Positions 36,752 to 47,945 are shown, numbered from the stretch's first letter. The stretch is 64,000 bases of DNA from Phyto melanocephala (GCA_941918925.1 OW799233.1:177971235-178035234), one strand, 5' to 3'. Notes: generated by a model from the letters alone, not told the origin. Program-made: numbers and translations.

Positions 36752-38294
36752 AAGCGTGTTTTTTAAGCGTAGTTTTTGTAAAAATCGAATAAAACACTCA
36801 AATTTGTATCATATACTCGAAATTGTTATTGGAATCGATAAATTGGTCTTTGCCATTTACTTTTTAAAAATAACTCATGTAAATGTTGCCCGCGGCGCCG
36901 GTTCAAATGGTCCATTCGTAAGGTTTAATTTTGCACCACTATTTCGAGCACTTCGTCCTGTATTCCATGAATAACACGTGTTATGTTATACTCTAAGGCT
37001 TCAATCGTGTTTTGCTTGTCCACATAGACCAACGTTTTCACATAACCCCACAAGAAGTAGTCAAGACGCGTCAAATCACATGATCTTGGCGGCCAACTCA
37101 CAGGGCCATTTCGAGAGATAAACTGCTAATCAAATTCATCCTTCAATATTTGTTTTGTTTCACCAGCTGTGTAGCACGTGTCACCGTCTTGTTGCAGCCA
37201 ATTGGGGCAAAAAAAAAAAAGTCACGTATCATGGTTCGATATCGTTCGACGTTGACGGTAACGATGAACATTGGGGGGGTGCTTTAATACCATCAGAGAT
37301 AAGGCCATGATGGCTTTATCTCTCATTCAATAGGGAGATAAAGCCTTTTTTTTAATTTGAATGGGAGATAAAGCCATCACGGCCTTATCTCACATTGGCA
37401 ATATTAGAAAATGGCTTTATCTCTCATTTCAGTTTTGAAGAACTTTTGCATTTTACATTGATTAATAGTTTTCTTATTTTTATAATTAATAGGTAATAAT
37501 AATAAACAAGTAAAATTGGAAAGGAAAACTCAATACTTTTCTTATTTTTATAATTAATTATTTTTTATTCTTGTGACGCACGCAGGAAAACTTTGTTCAG
37601 CGAAGCCACCTGCCGCGTTCAACTGGTGGAGAAAACCCGTAAGCACGGCCGCAGGCCGCAACGCAGAAAAACTTTAGTACGCGAGGCCAGCTTACAATAC
37701 TTAACTTTAGTGTCTCCGAGAAGACATTTTTTTACAGAATGTTATTATTATTGGAATCTGGCCTGGCATACTAAAGTTTTTCTGCGTTGCGGCCGTGCTT
37801 ACGGGTTTTCTCCACCAGTTGGACGCGGCAGGTGGCTTCGCTGAACAAAGTTTTCCTGCGTGCGTCACAAGAATAAAAAATAATTAATTATAAAAAAAAT
37901 TATAACAATATTCTGAAAAAATATGGCTTTATCTCTCATTTGCGAAAAAATAATATGGCTTTATCTCTTATTTCGCAAAATTTTAAACATGGCCTTACCT
38001 CTCAATGATTGGGCAATAAGGCCATTATGGCTTTATCTCCCATTCAATTGAGCAATAAAGCCATCATGGCCTTATCTCACATGGTATTAAAGCACCCCCC
38101 CCTGAACATTTCACACAGAGCACGAATTTTGATAATAAATTTCAACGATTTGCAGTCGTTGCTCGTTAGTGAGTTTCCCCATGATGAAATGACAAAGTAT
38201 ACTGAACACTTTTCACTTTCACAGATGTAGTTTGGACACAATTACCAACCAGTGCTGCCAGCCCGAAAAACTTAATTAATAAAAAATCACCCTT
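36752..38294 (-). pseudogene. dead mariner-like element, split by an 830-bp insertion
   Basis: Minus strand. The right terminus (TTTAAAGGGTG type, 'aaagggtgattttttattaa' as complement) and the left terminus 'aagcgtgttttttaagcg' form decayed TIRs that resemble the ends of the mariner at 39277. The coding remnant begins MGKLTNEQRLQIVEIYYQNS near 38180, the canonical N-terminal helix-turn-helix. It is already joined by an internal deletion to VNVERYRTMIRDF past the insertion. Next come decayed QQDG-type text (GCNKTVTRATQLV), SRNGPVSWPPRSCDLT-like sequence near 37060-37110 and a YVDKQNTIEALEYN-like C-terminus. Frame breaks are many. Confidence 0.75.
37273..38102. mobile_element. 830-bp nested-palindrome DNA element with 8-bp target duplication
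   Basis: TGAACATT occurs on both sides (37265-37272 and 38103-38110). The ends are inverted: a run of 7-8 G then TGCTTTAATACCAT. Subterminal parts carry many GAGATAA(A/G)GCCAT units in both orientations (ten AGATAA/TTATCT sites). The centre is a second, more GC-rich palindrome: 37545-37690 and 37759-37896 are near-identical inverted arms of about 140 bp. They differ by a few bases and a 7-bp CAGGCCG duplication, around a 68-bp loop. No transposase is encoded. The 8-bp duplication fits hAT or Merlin-type transposases, but the G-run terminus is not one I can place. It sits in, and so is younger than, the dead mariner. Confidence 0.85.
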
Positions 38295-38330
38295 TATATC
38301 TGTTGCTGAAAACGATTAAAGAACATCTTA

Positions 38331-39150
38331 AAGGGTGGCCCAACCATAATGCTCAATGTTAATTGTGAGTCATACCTTAACATCAAGTTGTTTGCCCAAC
38401 TTAATATGAAATTTGTTTTTGTTTTAGTGTTTGACAATTTCAACTATAGATAGGAACACAATTGAGAGGCGCTTTAAGATTGCTGAAGTCTTTTTCGAAA
38501 ATGTTCGTTTAAATCAAAATGCATTTCGTACACTTCGTGATTTTTTTTTTTTGGTCTGCACCTCAAAGGATTCGTTCACAAACAGGATGGCCGCATTTGG
38601 ACAAATGAGAATCCATGAGTGATTGTTAAAAAGCCGATGCATCCACAAATAGTGATTGTTTGGTGCGTTTTATAGGCTATCGGCGTCATCCGGTCATATT
38701 TTTTTTAAAAAATTAGGTCAGCCAAGGTGAATAATGTTCGCTATCGCGAGATGATAACGAAGTTCTTGGGGCCAGAAATTGAAGATATTGACCTGGACGT
38801 GATTCCAATAAGATGATTCTACTACCACACATCCAACGAAACAATAGCTGTTTTGAGCGAGAAATTCAATGACCGTGTTATCTCAGGTCGTGACGATGTT
38901 AATTGGCCGCCACGTTGTACTTTATGTTTTGAAGAAATTTAAAAGAAAAATGTACGTCAATTAGCCAAGAACAATTGAAGAACTAAGGGATGAGGTCTTT
39001 TAGCACATTAACGATATTGAACCTCAATTATTTGTCAGTATCATTGAAAATATAAACCGAAGCCGTAGCAAGCATTTGACCGACACCTTGTTTTACACAT
39101 AATTTCCATAGATCCTTCTATCATAATAACAAATATTAAGGTAATTTTTT
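38331..39150 (+). pseudogene. dead mariner-like element
   Basis: It starts AAGGGTGGCCCAACCATAAT. N-terminal text TIDRNTIERRFKIAEVFFEN and then VRLNQNAFRTLRDFF (38437-38550) parallels the mini-mariner at 15.9 kb. A deletion then jumps to VWTNENPWVIVKKPMHPQ and IVIVWCVL (about 38600-38670). After this come YREMITKFLGPEIEDIDLD (about 38742-38800) and SGRDDVNWPPR (about 38884). The C-terminus reads RSRSKHLTDTLFYT-like before TAA near 39100. The first catalytic Asp region is missing. The right TIR was not pinned down. Confidence 0.75.
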
Positions 39151-39276
39151 TAAAAGCAGTGTGTTTTATTAACAATTAGCATCGTGCGTTTTGGTTAGAC
39201 TACACTGTGTAGTAGGTGAATTCACAAGATCTGCTTTCATGAGCATAATTTTAAAAAAATTATAATGCACAATGTA

Positions 39277-40199
39277 AAGGGTGTTTTTTTAAGCCCGATA
39301 GAACTTGAAATTGTAAAAAATAACACAAAAAATTAAATTGTAATCAAAATTTTTTTTTTATTCGAAAGATCAATACGTGACATTAACATTTGAAAATGAT
39401 TTCGGGCATATGGGCACCGCGGCTGTTCTTGACGAAGCGCATTCTGGACGTCCGTTGTTTTATCGCAAAATTGTGTTCAGCGATGAGGCGCATTTTTGGC
39501 TTAACGGGTTTGTTAATAAGCAAAATTGCCGCATATGGAGCGAGACCAATCCACAAGAGACCCTACAGACTCCATTACATCCAGAAAAATGCACCGTTTG
39601 GTGCGGTTTTCACGCTGGTGGCATCATCGGACCTTATTTCTTCAAAAATGAGGCCGGAGCTCGCGTTACGGTCAATGGAGATCGTTACCGCACCATGATC
39701 AATAATTTTTGGTTTGAAAATATGGATGACATTGATCCGGAGGAGATGTGGTTTCAACAGGATGGCGCTATGTGCCATACGGCGAACGCAACCATCGACT
39801 TATTGAAATCAAAATTTGGCGATAAGTTGATTTCGAGAAATGGACCTGTCAATTGGCCTCCAAGGTCGTGCGATTTGACACCTCTCGATTATTTCCTGTG
39901 GGGCTACGTGAAGTCACTGGTTTATGCTGATAAACCAGCAACAATTGACGCCTTGGAGGCCAGCATTGTTCGTGTTATTCGTGACATACGGCCAGCAGTG
40001 CTCGAAAAAGTGGCCCAAAATTGGACGTCCAGAATGCGCTTCGTCAAGAACAGCCGCGGTGCCCATATGCCCGAAATCATTTTCAAATGTTAATGTCACG
40101 TATTGATCTTTCGAATAAAAAAAAAATTTTGATTACAATTTAATTTTTTGTGTTATTTTTTACAATTTAAAGTTCTATCGGGCTTAAAAAAACACCCTT
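39277..40199 (+). mobile_element. foldback DD41D mariner (923 bp) with 177-bp inverted arms
   Basis: TA duplicates at 39275-39276 and 40200-40201 bound the element, whose ends are AAGGGTGTTTTTTTAAGCCC and its complement. The left arm 39277-39453 is the inverted copy of 40023-40199 with a single mismatch. Normal mariner TIRs are far shorter. Here the right arm contains real transposase C-terminal codons and 3' UTR. The left arm is therefore an inverted duplicate of the 3' end that has replaced the original 5' UTR and N-terminal half. The junction at 39453/39454 falls just before the PLFYRKIVFSDEAHF block. The transposon carries transposase binding ends on both sides and could be mobilised in trans. 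Confidence 0.9.
39410..40093 (+). CDS. truncated DD41D mariner transposase, catalytic domain only
   Basis: The frame is open for 227 codons from its first ATG at 39410; without an ATG it extends back to 39377. The first ~15 residues are antisense of the protein's own C-terminus (from the inverted left arm), read in frame into the catalytic domain. Catalytic residues are intact: Asp25 in IVFSDEAHFWL, Asp118 in WFQQDGAMCHT, and Asp160 in DLTPLDYFLWG. The 41 residues between the last two make it DD41D, the rosa-type mariner group. NWPPRSCD is present. It ends HMPEIIFKC. The N-terminal helix-turn-helix DNA-binding region is absent, so it should not bind the ends by itself. Catalytic activity is not expected alone, but an intact frame suggests a young copy. 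Confidence 0.8.
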   Translation: MGTAAVLDEAHSGRPLFYRKIVFSDEAHFWLNGFVNKQNCRIWSETNPQETLQTPLHPEKCTVWCGFHAGGIIGPYFFKNEAGARVTVNGDRYRTMINNFWFENMDDIDPEEMWFQQDGAMCHTANATIDLLKSKFGDKLISRNGPVNWPPRSCDLTPLDYFLWGYVKSLVYADKPATIDALEASIVRVIRDIRPAVLEKVAQNWTSRMRFVKNSRGAHMPEIIFKC

Positions 40200-40261
40200 T
40201 ACAATAGTTTTCAATCATTTAAATTGTTGTAAATTATGATAATACAACTTGTGAATGCACC

Positions 40262-41699
40262 TAATAAATATTACAATTTTTTATCGTTACTACAAATTTC
40301 ACATGACTTCAACACTCGTAATAAATACTTATAAAATCACATCGGGAAAACTAAGGATTTTAAATGATTTAAGTCTTAGGCTAGTAACTTTTTAAAGAAT
40401 TTCATGATGAGCTAGATAAAATCTGTAAAGAAGAAGTGTTAAAAGGAGTTTTTGATGACGGCTTGAAATGAATTTTATATTTTATAAATAACAACAAATT
40501 CTCTAGACATCGATCAATAAAATAAAGAAAATTGAATGGCTAAGTTTAAATTTAGGTGCGAAAATCAATTGATTTGGTGTGAACCATCAGTTTATCATAA
40601 TATTTTATATATTTTCGGAAAAAGTAGTACATTGAAGCTTACGGAATTTAGCTCGCAGCCCACTATGACGGGTCCATAGGTCGAAATAAACTCATTCCAC
40701 TCTACTCAAAATCGACCAGGGTTAAAATTTTTTTTTAACCTCAATCACTAAAACATTAATCAAAAATCGCAAAAGCCGACATTTTATTACAAAAAAGAAT
40801 TTCAATTAACCGCCAAATTGTTTAAAATGGTTTAAAAAAAATAATGTGCAATATGCAAATATTATATTGAATCATTAAACTAATTTCATAAGAGAAAAAA
40901 ATATTGTTCATATTAATGTACAATACATTCCACTGTCCAAAAAGGAAAAACTGCTTAAGTCTACATAGGCTAAAATAGATATAATCACAATCCCGTAATT
41001 TAAAACTATTCTCAGACAAATTTTCAAATATTTGGGACAACTTTCAGGAAGTTATAGCGTTAACACATGTTGCCTATATTTTTATAAAACAGATGGTATT
41101 GCAATAATAACTTATAATTTTGCTAAATATATGAAAATGATCATGCAATTTAATTCAGAATTTAATGCAGAATTCATATAATAGAATTTATTTTAAGAGA
41201 ATCAATGCTTACAAATCACCTCAAAAATTTAAAAGTGCTTTTCTGAAAACCTTTTAAAAACAGACATAAGTAGATTTTCCTTATTGTCACAGATATGTAT
41301 GTTTATTTAAAAACTACATTCTTTTCAGTATTATAAAAATCAAAATACTACAATGTAATAATGAAGTAGGTTATTCAAATTTAAACTCAAATCTTAGTAA
41401 CACACACTTATAGCAGGGTGTAAACTTCTACCTCGGCCATGCATCATGCATTTCGTTAATAAAATATTTGCTGGTTTAGCAAAAGGGCATATAAAATAGA
41501 ATTTTTTAAACCTAAATCTAAAATTATTGATTTATCTTATTTACCAATTTCTTACCCAACTCACACGATCCCATTGCTTTTTGTGTGGCGACGATTTACT
41601 TTCTTTCTTCTTCATTATAATTTTAAATTTTGCCACTAACTCTTCAGAATAATATAATTGCATTTATACAGAAATTTATTACCACTTATGGATAAAATT

Positions 41700-41735
<36 letters not shown>

Positions 41736-42879
41736 ATTTACGCTAAAAACATCAGATAAAAAAACTGCTAAAACACATTAGAAATCAGGGCGTTCTGCTG
41801 TCTAGCATTAATAGCCTGTTTAACGATGTATAATGAATATGTTCTTTCGCATTCTAAGCGAAAGTAAACTGATTTGGGTTTAGCTATTTACTCTTTATGC
41901 GAACGATAACTTAAAATAAGACACGAAAGAAGAATTTGATTCATCTATGTCGAGCGTACGGACGGCAATGCGAACGCAAATGTCGAAATCAGTCATTTAT
42001 TCTTTTGCTTTTGAGTGGTCAAACTATTCTGCAAAATAAAGTAAATAAAACATTGTAAAACTTTTTTTTTTATTTAAAATTTAATTTTGTTAAAAATTTT
42101 ATAATAAAATTAATGCTTCCCGTCACTATTTCTTAATAATATCCGTTTTTTCACATACATAGATTATTTTGAAAACCTTCGAAAAACCTAAATTTATTCA
42201 AATGTTGTTAGCAGAATTAATATTAGCAGAATTAATAATGTTTTCAGTTTAATACAAATTGTCGAATAATCATATTTTTATTAATACATTTGATTTCAAA
42301 GAAATTATAGAAAAACATTTAACAAATATTCCAATACAATAATGTTTGAACAATAAAAATTGTGCAAGTGTTATAATAACAAGTAGATATAATTATTAAG
42401 CTAAGTTCAGAATTTTTAACAAATGTGCGTGGATATCTTTCTTTAGCTTGGGTTTCCTTTCGACATCGTCAAACAGGCTATAAAGGTGACATTCATTTAA
42501 GTAAAATATTAAAACATAAAAATTATTAATGATGATTGCAGAGTGGCAATTCTTGTTCTGTAAAATTAAAGGATTTGGTACAGTTAAAGGAATGGTGACA
42601 CCATATATTAGAACAAGCGAAATCTTTTCAATTCCACAGTTTCATAGAAAGAAAGCTGACACCCAGTTGTGTCTATAATGAAATGCTTTGATTTTATTCA
42701 GTGGAAAACACTTAAGTGAAAAAAACTAGCAAAAAATATGGCCACTTATTAAAAAAATTGTTAACAAAATTGGCACGGTTGGTAAGAAATCACTATATTT
42801 GACAGCGCTAACAACTATAATATTATAAAGCGTGTTAATTCTGTGAAAGCTGATTTTAAAACTCTTGATTGTTTTGAGG
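40262..42879. other. AT-rich non-coding DNA
   Basis: No supported gene. It contains a (TATT)n microsatellite at about 41701-41733. Other frames are short. Confidence 0.45.
41701..41733. repeat. (TATT)n microsatellite
   Basis: About eight uninterrupted copies of a TATT unit. Confidence 0.9.
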
Positions 42880-43030
42880 TTAATTTTGTTGGGCACTTTA
42901 ACTCATCAAGCATCGCGGATGAAACGCACTTTTAATTAATTAATTATTTTGTTTTATGGGCTGGTGGAATCAATGATCCATATGTCCTTTCAAATATCGA
43001 TAGTCAGAATGTTATAGAGACATGCTAAGT
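42880..43030 (+). pseudogene. mariner-like transposase scrap
   Basis: SIADETHF (about 42912-42935, for IxFSDEAHF) is followed after a deletion by VLWAGGINDPYVLSN and IDSQNVIE (about 42953-43022). This matches the WAGGIIGPYFF/QNVTV block of a mariner transposase. It is a small decayed internally deleted piece. Confidence 0.5.
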
Positions 43031-43084
43031 TCTTCATGTAGCAAATAATTACGATTATACATGCGAGTTTGAAAAAAGTGCCAA

Positions 43085-43525
43085 ATTCCTATTAATATTT
43101 TTTCGCGGATTACTTAAAACAGTTTGAATTTTTTTTCTAGCTACATGTGTTTGGAAGTTACATAGGGCACCAAAAAAGTACCTAATTACAGTTTTTACCA
43201 GTTTTTTCCCCTTAGGGGTTGAAAATTCAAAAAAAGGCCAGAAACCTGTCAGCTTATTTTTTGTGAAAATTACAATTCTTTTTCAGTTTTATTTGTATTG
43301 TTTTTAGTTTAGCAGATATAAGATTACCAATTTTACCCGTTTTTACTCTTTTTTACCCCCTTAAAGTACAAATTTCCAAAAATTCAGTCTTAGTGGAGCT
43401 ATACATCGAAAGAGGAACCGATTGTCCAAATTTCATGCCTCTAGCTGTTTGCGTTTGGGCTGTGCGATAATGAATCAGTCAGTCAGTCAGTCAGTCACGT
43501 TACTCTTTTATATATATAGATGAAA
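43085..43525 (+). repeat. arthropod-type repeat ending in (TCAG)n and TATATATAGATG
   Basis: The block ends with 'gggctgtgcgataatgaatc', five TCAG units (43475-43496), then CACGTTACTCTTTTATATAT and AGATG. This ending is familiar from interspersed repeats in many insects, but I cannot name the family safely. No open frame is seen. Confidence 0.45.
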
Positions 43526-44519
43526 ACCTTTAATAAAAAATTAAAAAAAAAATATTTTTAAATTCATTACTTGGTGTGTGTGTGTGAATGTGTACACAAT
43601 TAATAATCGATAATCAATTGATGATATCGTTGATGATGGCGTGATGATCATAATCAGCAAATAAAAGTAAAACAAAGCAACAAATATGTACTACAAGCAA
43701 CAACAAAAACGACAAACATGTTAAAATATGAACTGAATGTATAAAACAAAACCCACTATGAACACAACAGCAGCAGCACAACAACAACACTTTGAAATTA
43801 TTATTATCCTTTAGGCCACAAAAAGTAACACATGCAAAAAACATCAATACACTTACAAACAGCAACACCTTTATACAAACTATTATGTATTCGTTATTGA
43901 AAAAAAAAATTTATTTATTTAAAAAAGAATTTCGCACACTTCTCAAATGCATAAAAAATTTCTTCGAGTTTTGCAAGACCAGTGTCGTTGTTCTTTTTTG
44001 GTAGTGTGAAATTGTTACAATTTTAAAGAGTTTTTGCTGTTAGTTGTACAAACATTTATATATTTTTTATATTACCTGTGGTTGTTGTGGATGCTTCAGC
44101 AAACAATTTAACAAATAAATTGTTAAGGAGACGGACAGACATATTCTCATTTTGCTCCCAATATATTAAAATTGAGCTCTTGTTGTTCTTCTCTTGTGTT
44201 CCTCTGGTCGTTGATATTGTTTTTGTGGTTCAGGTTCATTCGACTGTGTAATAATTAATAATAAATTACACCCACCGATATATTTTATTTATTTCGTTAT
44301 GAATGTACATATATTTTTCACTGACTTGTACCCATGTTTCTTTTAAACATTTGTGCCTGTTAATCGTAATCTATTCCATGCATTCCCTTCGATTCGTTTA
44401 TTTAATGTCTAAATGTTGTCCCTATGATATATATTGCTACGTGTGTACAATGAATTCAAAGGGAACAGTGATACACAGTTGTCAGAGAGAGCAGATAATG
44501 AAATCGTTACTGCTAGAAA
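43526..44519. other. AT-rich non-coding DNA with CAACAA and CAGCAG microsatellite words
   Basis: No supported gene. The minus-strand frame at 43614-43868 encodes a Cys/Leu/Val-rich peptide from trinucleotide repeats and is rejected. Confidence 0.45.
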
Positions 44520-45237
44520 CACAATTGCGATGAACGACTAATTTTTGGAGGCGAATATTCGTCATATGCGGTTAACTCAGCAATAGATTTATTTAAAGAA
44601 TTTAAATTTTTGTAAAACATTTTTACGTATAAGTAAACGCATGGAACATTTACTCATCAGGTAGACTTGTTTCGTCAGCTGATTATTTTTTCTTCACTTA
44701 TCTTAAGTTTCAATTGTCAAAGTTTATAGATAAAAAACAATTTTTTTTTTCATTAATTTCATATGTCAAACTTCATATGTAAAAAATATTAAAAAAAAAT
44801 TCTCTAGAATTGCAATCACCTTATGAATTAATATGCCTTGAAGTAAACGTTTGCAAAGAATGTCGTTGGCACGTGCAGTAAACAATAATAAAAATTTTGT
44901 TTTTGTATAACAGCTAATAGTGTGACCATATGAAAAAAAAAATCATTTAATAAACTTAAACATTTACGAAAACACACATAAAAAAATATTTTGTATATAA
45001 GAATTAAACAATTCTTAAAGTAAAAACTAACTTTATTTTCTTAAAAAGTTCAGAAGTAAAACCAAATATAATAAAAAATGGTCACCTTGTACCAATTTGT
45101 TTTTCGTGCAGAGTTCGCCGCGTATAGCGAATTTCGACTGACGCCACAAATGTATGCATTATCATATACACAAATGTGTTTTATTTTTGATGACGAACAT
45201 TCGTGACGAAAAATTCGTCGTTTGTTCCAATTGTGCG
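44520..45237. mobile_element. about 718-bp element with imperfect TIRs (CACAATTG...GACGAATTTTTCGTC type)
   Basis: Left: CACAATTGCGATGAACGACT then 'aatttttggaggcgaatattcgtca' style sequence. Complement of right: GCACAATTGGAACAAACGACG then 'aatttttcgtcacgaatgttcgtca' style sequence. Over about 45 bp the ends match with gaps. No target duplication is apparent and no protein is seen inside. The interior is AT-rich. Confidence 0.4.
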
Positions 45238-47479
45238 CTTAGCATAAATGTGACCGTGATGGTTTTTGTGTTTAAGTGTTTTTGAAAAATAATACTTTTT
45301 ACATTAATAATTGTTTTATTTTTACTTTGCAGCATAATTTTTTTTATTTTATTTCTTTACTTCTTCTTTTTAATATGGTCACTCTATAAGCAGTTAATTA
45401 ATGTTTACGTATAAGCAAAAAAGCTTTTCCTTAAGTAGATATAATAATTATTATTTTGACGAGGTTTTCAAAAATTTATATTCTTTAATTTTATTTTTCT
45501 TTGCACAACTAGTAACCCAGCAAAATCTTTACTTACCTAGTAAGTAAGCAAGTAATATTGGAGAAACACATAAACTAGTTACTTTTCGACCGAACAACTA
45601 CTTATTTTTGTTTGAGTTGTCCCAGAAATCATGACCCTCGCTTACAAATGAACTTACAAAAAGCAATAAAATAAGTAGTTACGAATAAAGCTGAATTATA
45701 GCTGGATATTTTTATACTGTTGCAATTCAAAAAAATATAAAAATTATAATATTGGATATTATTATAATATTTATGAAGTTAATTTAAAGTTTACTGTTTA
45801 AAAAAATATATAAAAAGTATTTACGAAGGTCATAACCAATAGGCCATTACTCTGTACTCTAAGATAATGATGTTGGTAACGACCCCTCATTACTATGTAA
45901 TATATGAAGTAATGACAACCTATTACACAATTTCAAAAAGATTTTGCTGGAAAACTACTTTACCAGCCATAACAGCTGTAAGTTTTCGTCGTTATTATGC
46001 TTTATTCGCCGAATTAACACATAAAATTTATTTTTATTTTATGAATTCGTCGTGTTGGGCGAAATTCTTGTGTAAATATTTTAGTTTGATAACAGTACAA
46101 TTAACGCAACTCTAACAACCGCGTAACTAAATTCCACCGCCTTGACGCCAGGTTCATACTGCATTTTTTTAATTCGTTTTCCATCTAGTCTATGGAATAA
46201 AACCATATGTGTGTGAGGTATTAACGAAACTATTATTTTATTTCACAGTGACACCAATATAAGTATATGGAATACAAAAAGGTACAAGCATTCGCCTTGG
46301 ATGTGACTTTGTCAATAAATTTCCCTCATAGATTCCGCAGAATTCAAGTAATAGCATGGGATAGAATTGAGGGCAGCGGTCGATTGCAGCTTTTCGACGT
46401 TGACAACGATATCTTTAAAATCTGCACCAAACAGAAGTGTTACTGGATTCTTAGCTAATTGGTGTACGTAGTGTTTGTTAGCGTCACCGCAATACTTAAC
46501 AGCCATTCACCAAAAAATTACGCCTCGTTGCTAAATATGATTTTTTTTTAACGTTCTAGGACAGCGAAAAATTCGCCATTTAGTTTGAGCTCCAACATCA
46601 TTTATATCCAGTACAGGTATAAATAACCCAATTTCCCATTCCCACTTCAAATTCTTATTTACTCTCTTCGTTTCTTCTTAGCACTTTTCAGACTTCGAAG
46701 ATGTTTAAAGCGATCTAGCATCTGCTTTACCTCACGTAACATATTGTCTCGAATTCGTCTACTCACGTTGGGCGACTCCATTTTCAGTGCTAAAGAATTT
46801 AAATCTTAAACTTCTGTTTCAGTCCAAAATAAATATAAAATATTTGTGTTTGTATGGATGTGCATACATATTTATTATGAGTAGAAATATCCATAACATA
46901 TTAAAATACAACAACAACAATATTTCCTTATAACAAACCTTTAAACGTGTTTATTAAATCGTAATTCTCAGAAATTAACACGAATGATTTTCAAAACACA
47001 ATTTTTTGAGTTTGTTATTTGTTGCGTTTGTAAGCGAGTGAGTGTGCGTATATCGATGCATGTATACAGTAGAACCTAAAAAGCTTTGGTTTTAGTTGCA
47101 CAGCCTAATATTAATCAAATTTTTAAAGAAATATTTCGTTTTCTATATTATGTTTTACTTTTTGATATTAAAACTCATTTTTCTTAAATTTTTTCTTGAT
47201 TGCCCGTTACAACGAAATTTAAATCCATAGAATTGCAACCCTTTGACCGGAGTGCAAACTTAAGTTTGAAAGGTTAATAAATATATCCTTACAAGACGCA
47301 TTTGCAATCGCTTTATAACAAAAGAGACATTGTTTTCATTATCAAATAATAAACTTAATTATTCCAAAACTGTTTTTAAAATGCTTACCTACTTACAATA
47401 GCGTCTTTGGAAGGCATTATTTTTAAGTAATTTTTCACCTTTCCTTTTTACTGTTTACCATACTGGGCTTTCATATGAA
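45238..47479. other. non-coding DNA with short open fragments
   Basis: A 40-codon frame on the minus strand (46781-46659) encodes a basic peptide MESPNVSRRIRDNMLREVKQ ... KKKRRE. Another open stretch (46506-46312) encodes MAVKYCGDANKHYVH... Both read like coding DNA but match no family I know. Their spacing suggests a decayed transposon. No gene is called. Confidence 0.3.
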
Positions 47480-47945
47480 AACAATTTTTAATTTTGGCCA
47501 TTTAAGAATAATAGTCTGTTTTCATATTAAAAATTGTTGTTTGTAACTCTAAGACTGACTTCCAAAACGTGCTACATGTCCAATAGTCCTTGCTCTTCCA
47601 TTTCAGTCACAAGAAAATTTCGAATTATGTCTTGGTACAGTTCAGCAGTAACAGTAACTCCAACACCTTTGTCATTTTCAAAAAAAATAGGGACCAATGA
47701 TGTTTCCAAGATGAGTACTACCCCATACAGTTATTTTTAGTGGATGCAATGATGTTTCATGAATTAATTGAGGATTCTGTGTCCCCCAAACCGACTGTTA
47801 TGTTTATTGACGTGTCCACTGAGAAGAAAAAGGGCTTTATCGCTCATTATCAATATAGGCGAAAAATATTCCGCTTCTTTAATAAATATCGTCACTATTT
47901 TTGGTCGTTCTTGTGGCGTATATTTATCCATAATGAAATTTGGTC
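47480..47945 (-). pseudogene. mariner-like transposase pseudogene
   Basis: Minus strand. MDKYTPQERPKIVTIFIKEA starts near 47930 (N-terminal helix-turn-helix). A deletion jumps to ILIMSDKALFLLSGHVNKHN (for FSDEAHFxLNGxVNKQN, first Asp retained). Then follow FMKHHCIH and LYGVVLILETSLVPIFFEND (near 47675-47720), and KGVGVTVTAELYQDIIRNFL with EMEEQGLLD near 47575-47660. Frames shift several times and the C-terminal catalytic part is missing. Confidence 0.7.

Larger units (their letters stand above)
39215..40261. mobile_element. MITE with GGTGNATTCACAAG ends, split by a mariner
   Basis: GGTGAATTCACAAGATCTGC on the left and the complement of the right, GGTGCATTCACAAGTTGTAT, are imperfect inverted repeats. 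TA lies beside both. Without the inserted mariner (39277-40199 plus one TA) the MITE is only about 120 bp. It resembles the segment at 5304. Confidence 0.55.

Noticed and set aside
36900..36912. GGTTCAAATGG as a tRNA B-box
   Set aside because: No A-box or cloverleaf around it; it lies in the C-terminal part of a dead mariner.
39575..39778. Minus-strand and +1 frames within the foldback mariner
   Set aside because: Shadows of the transposase frame and of its inverted arms.
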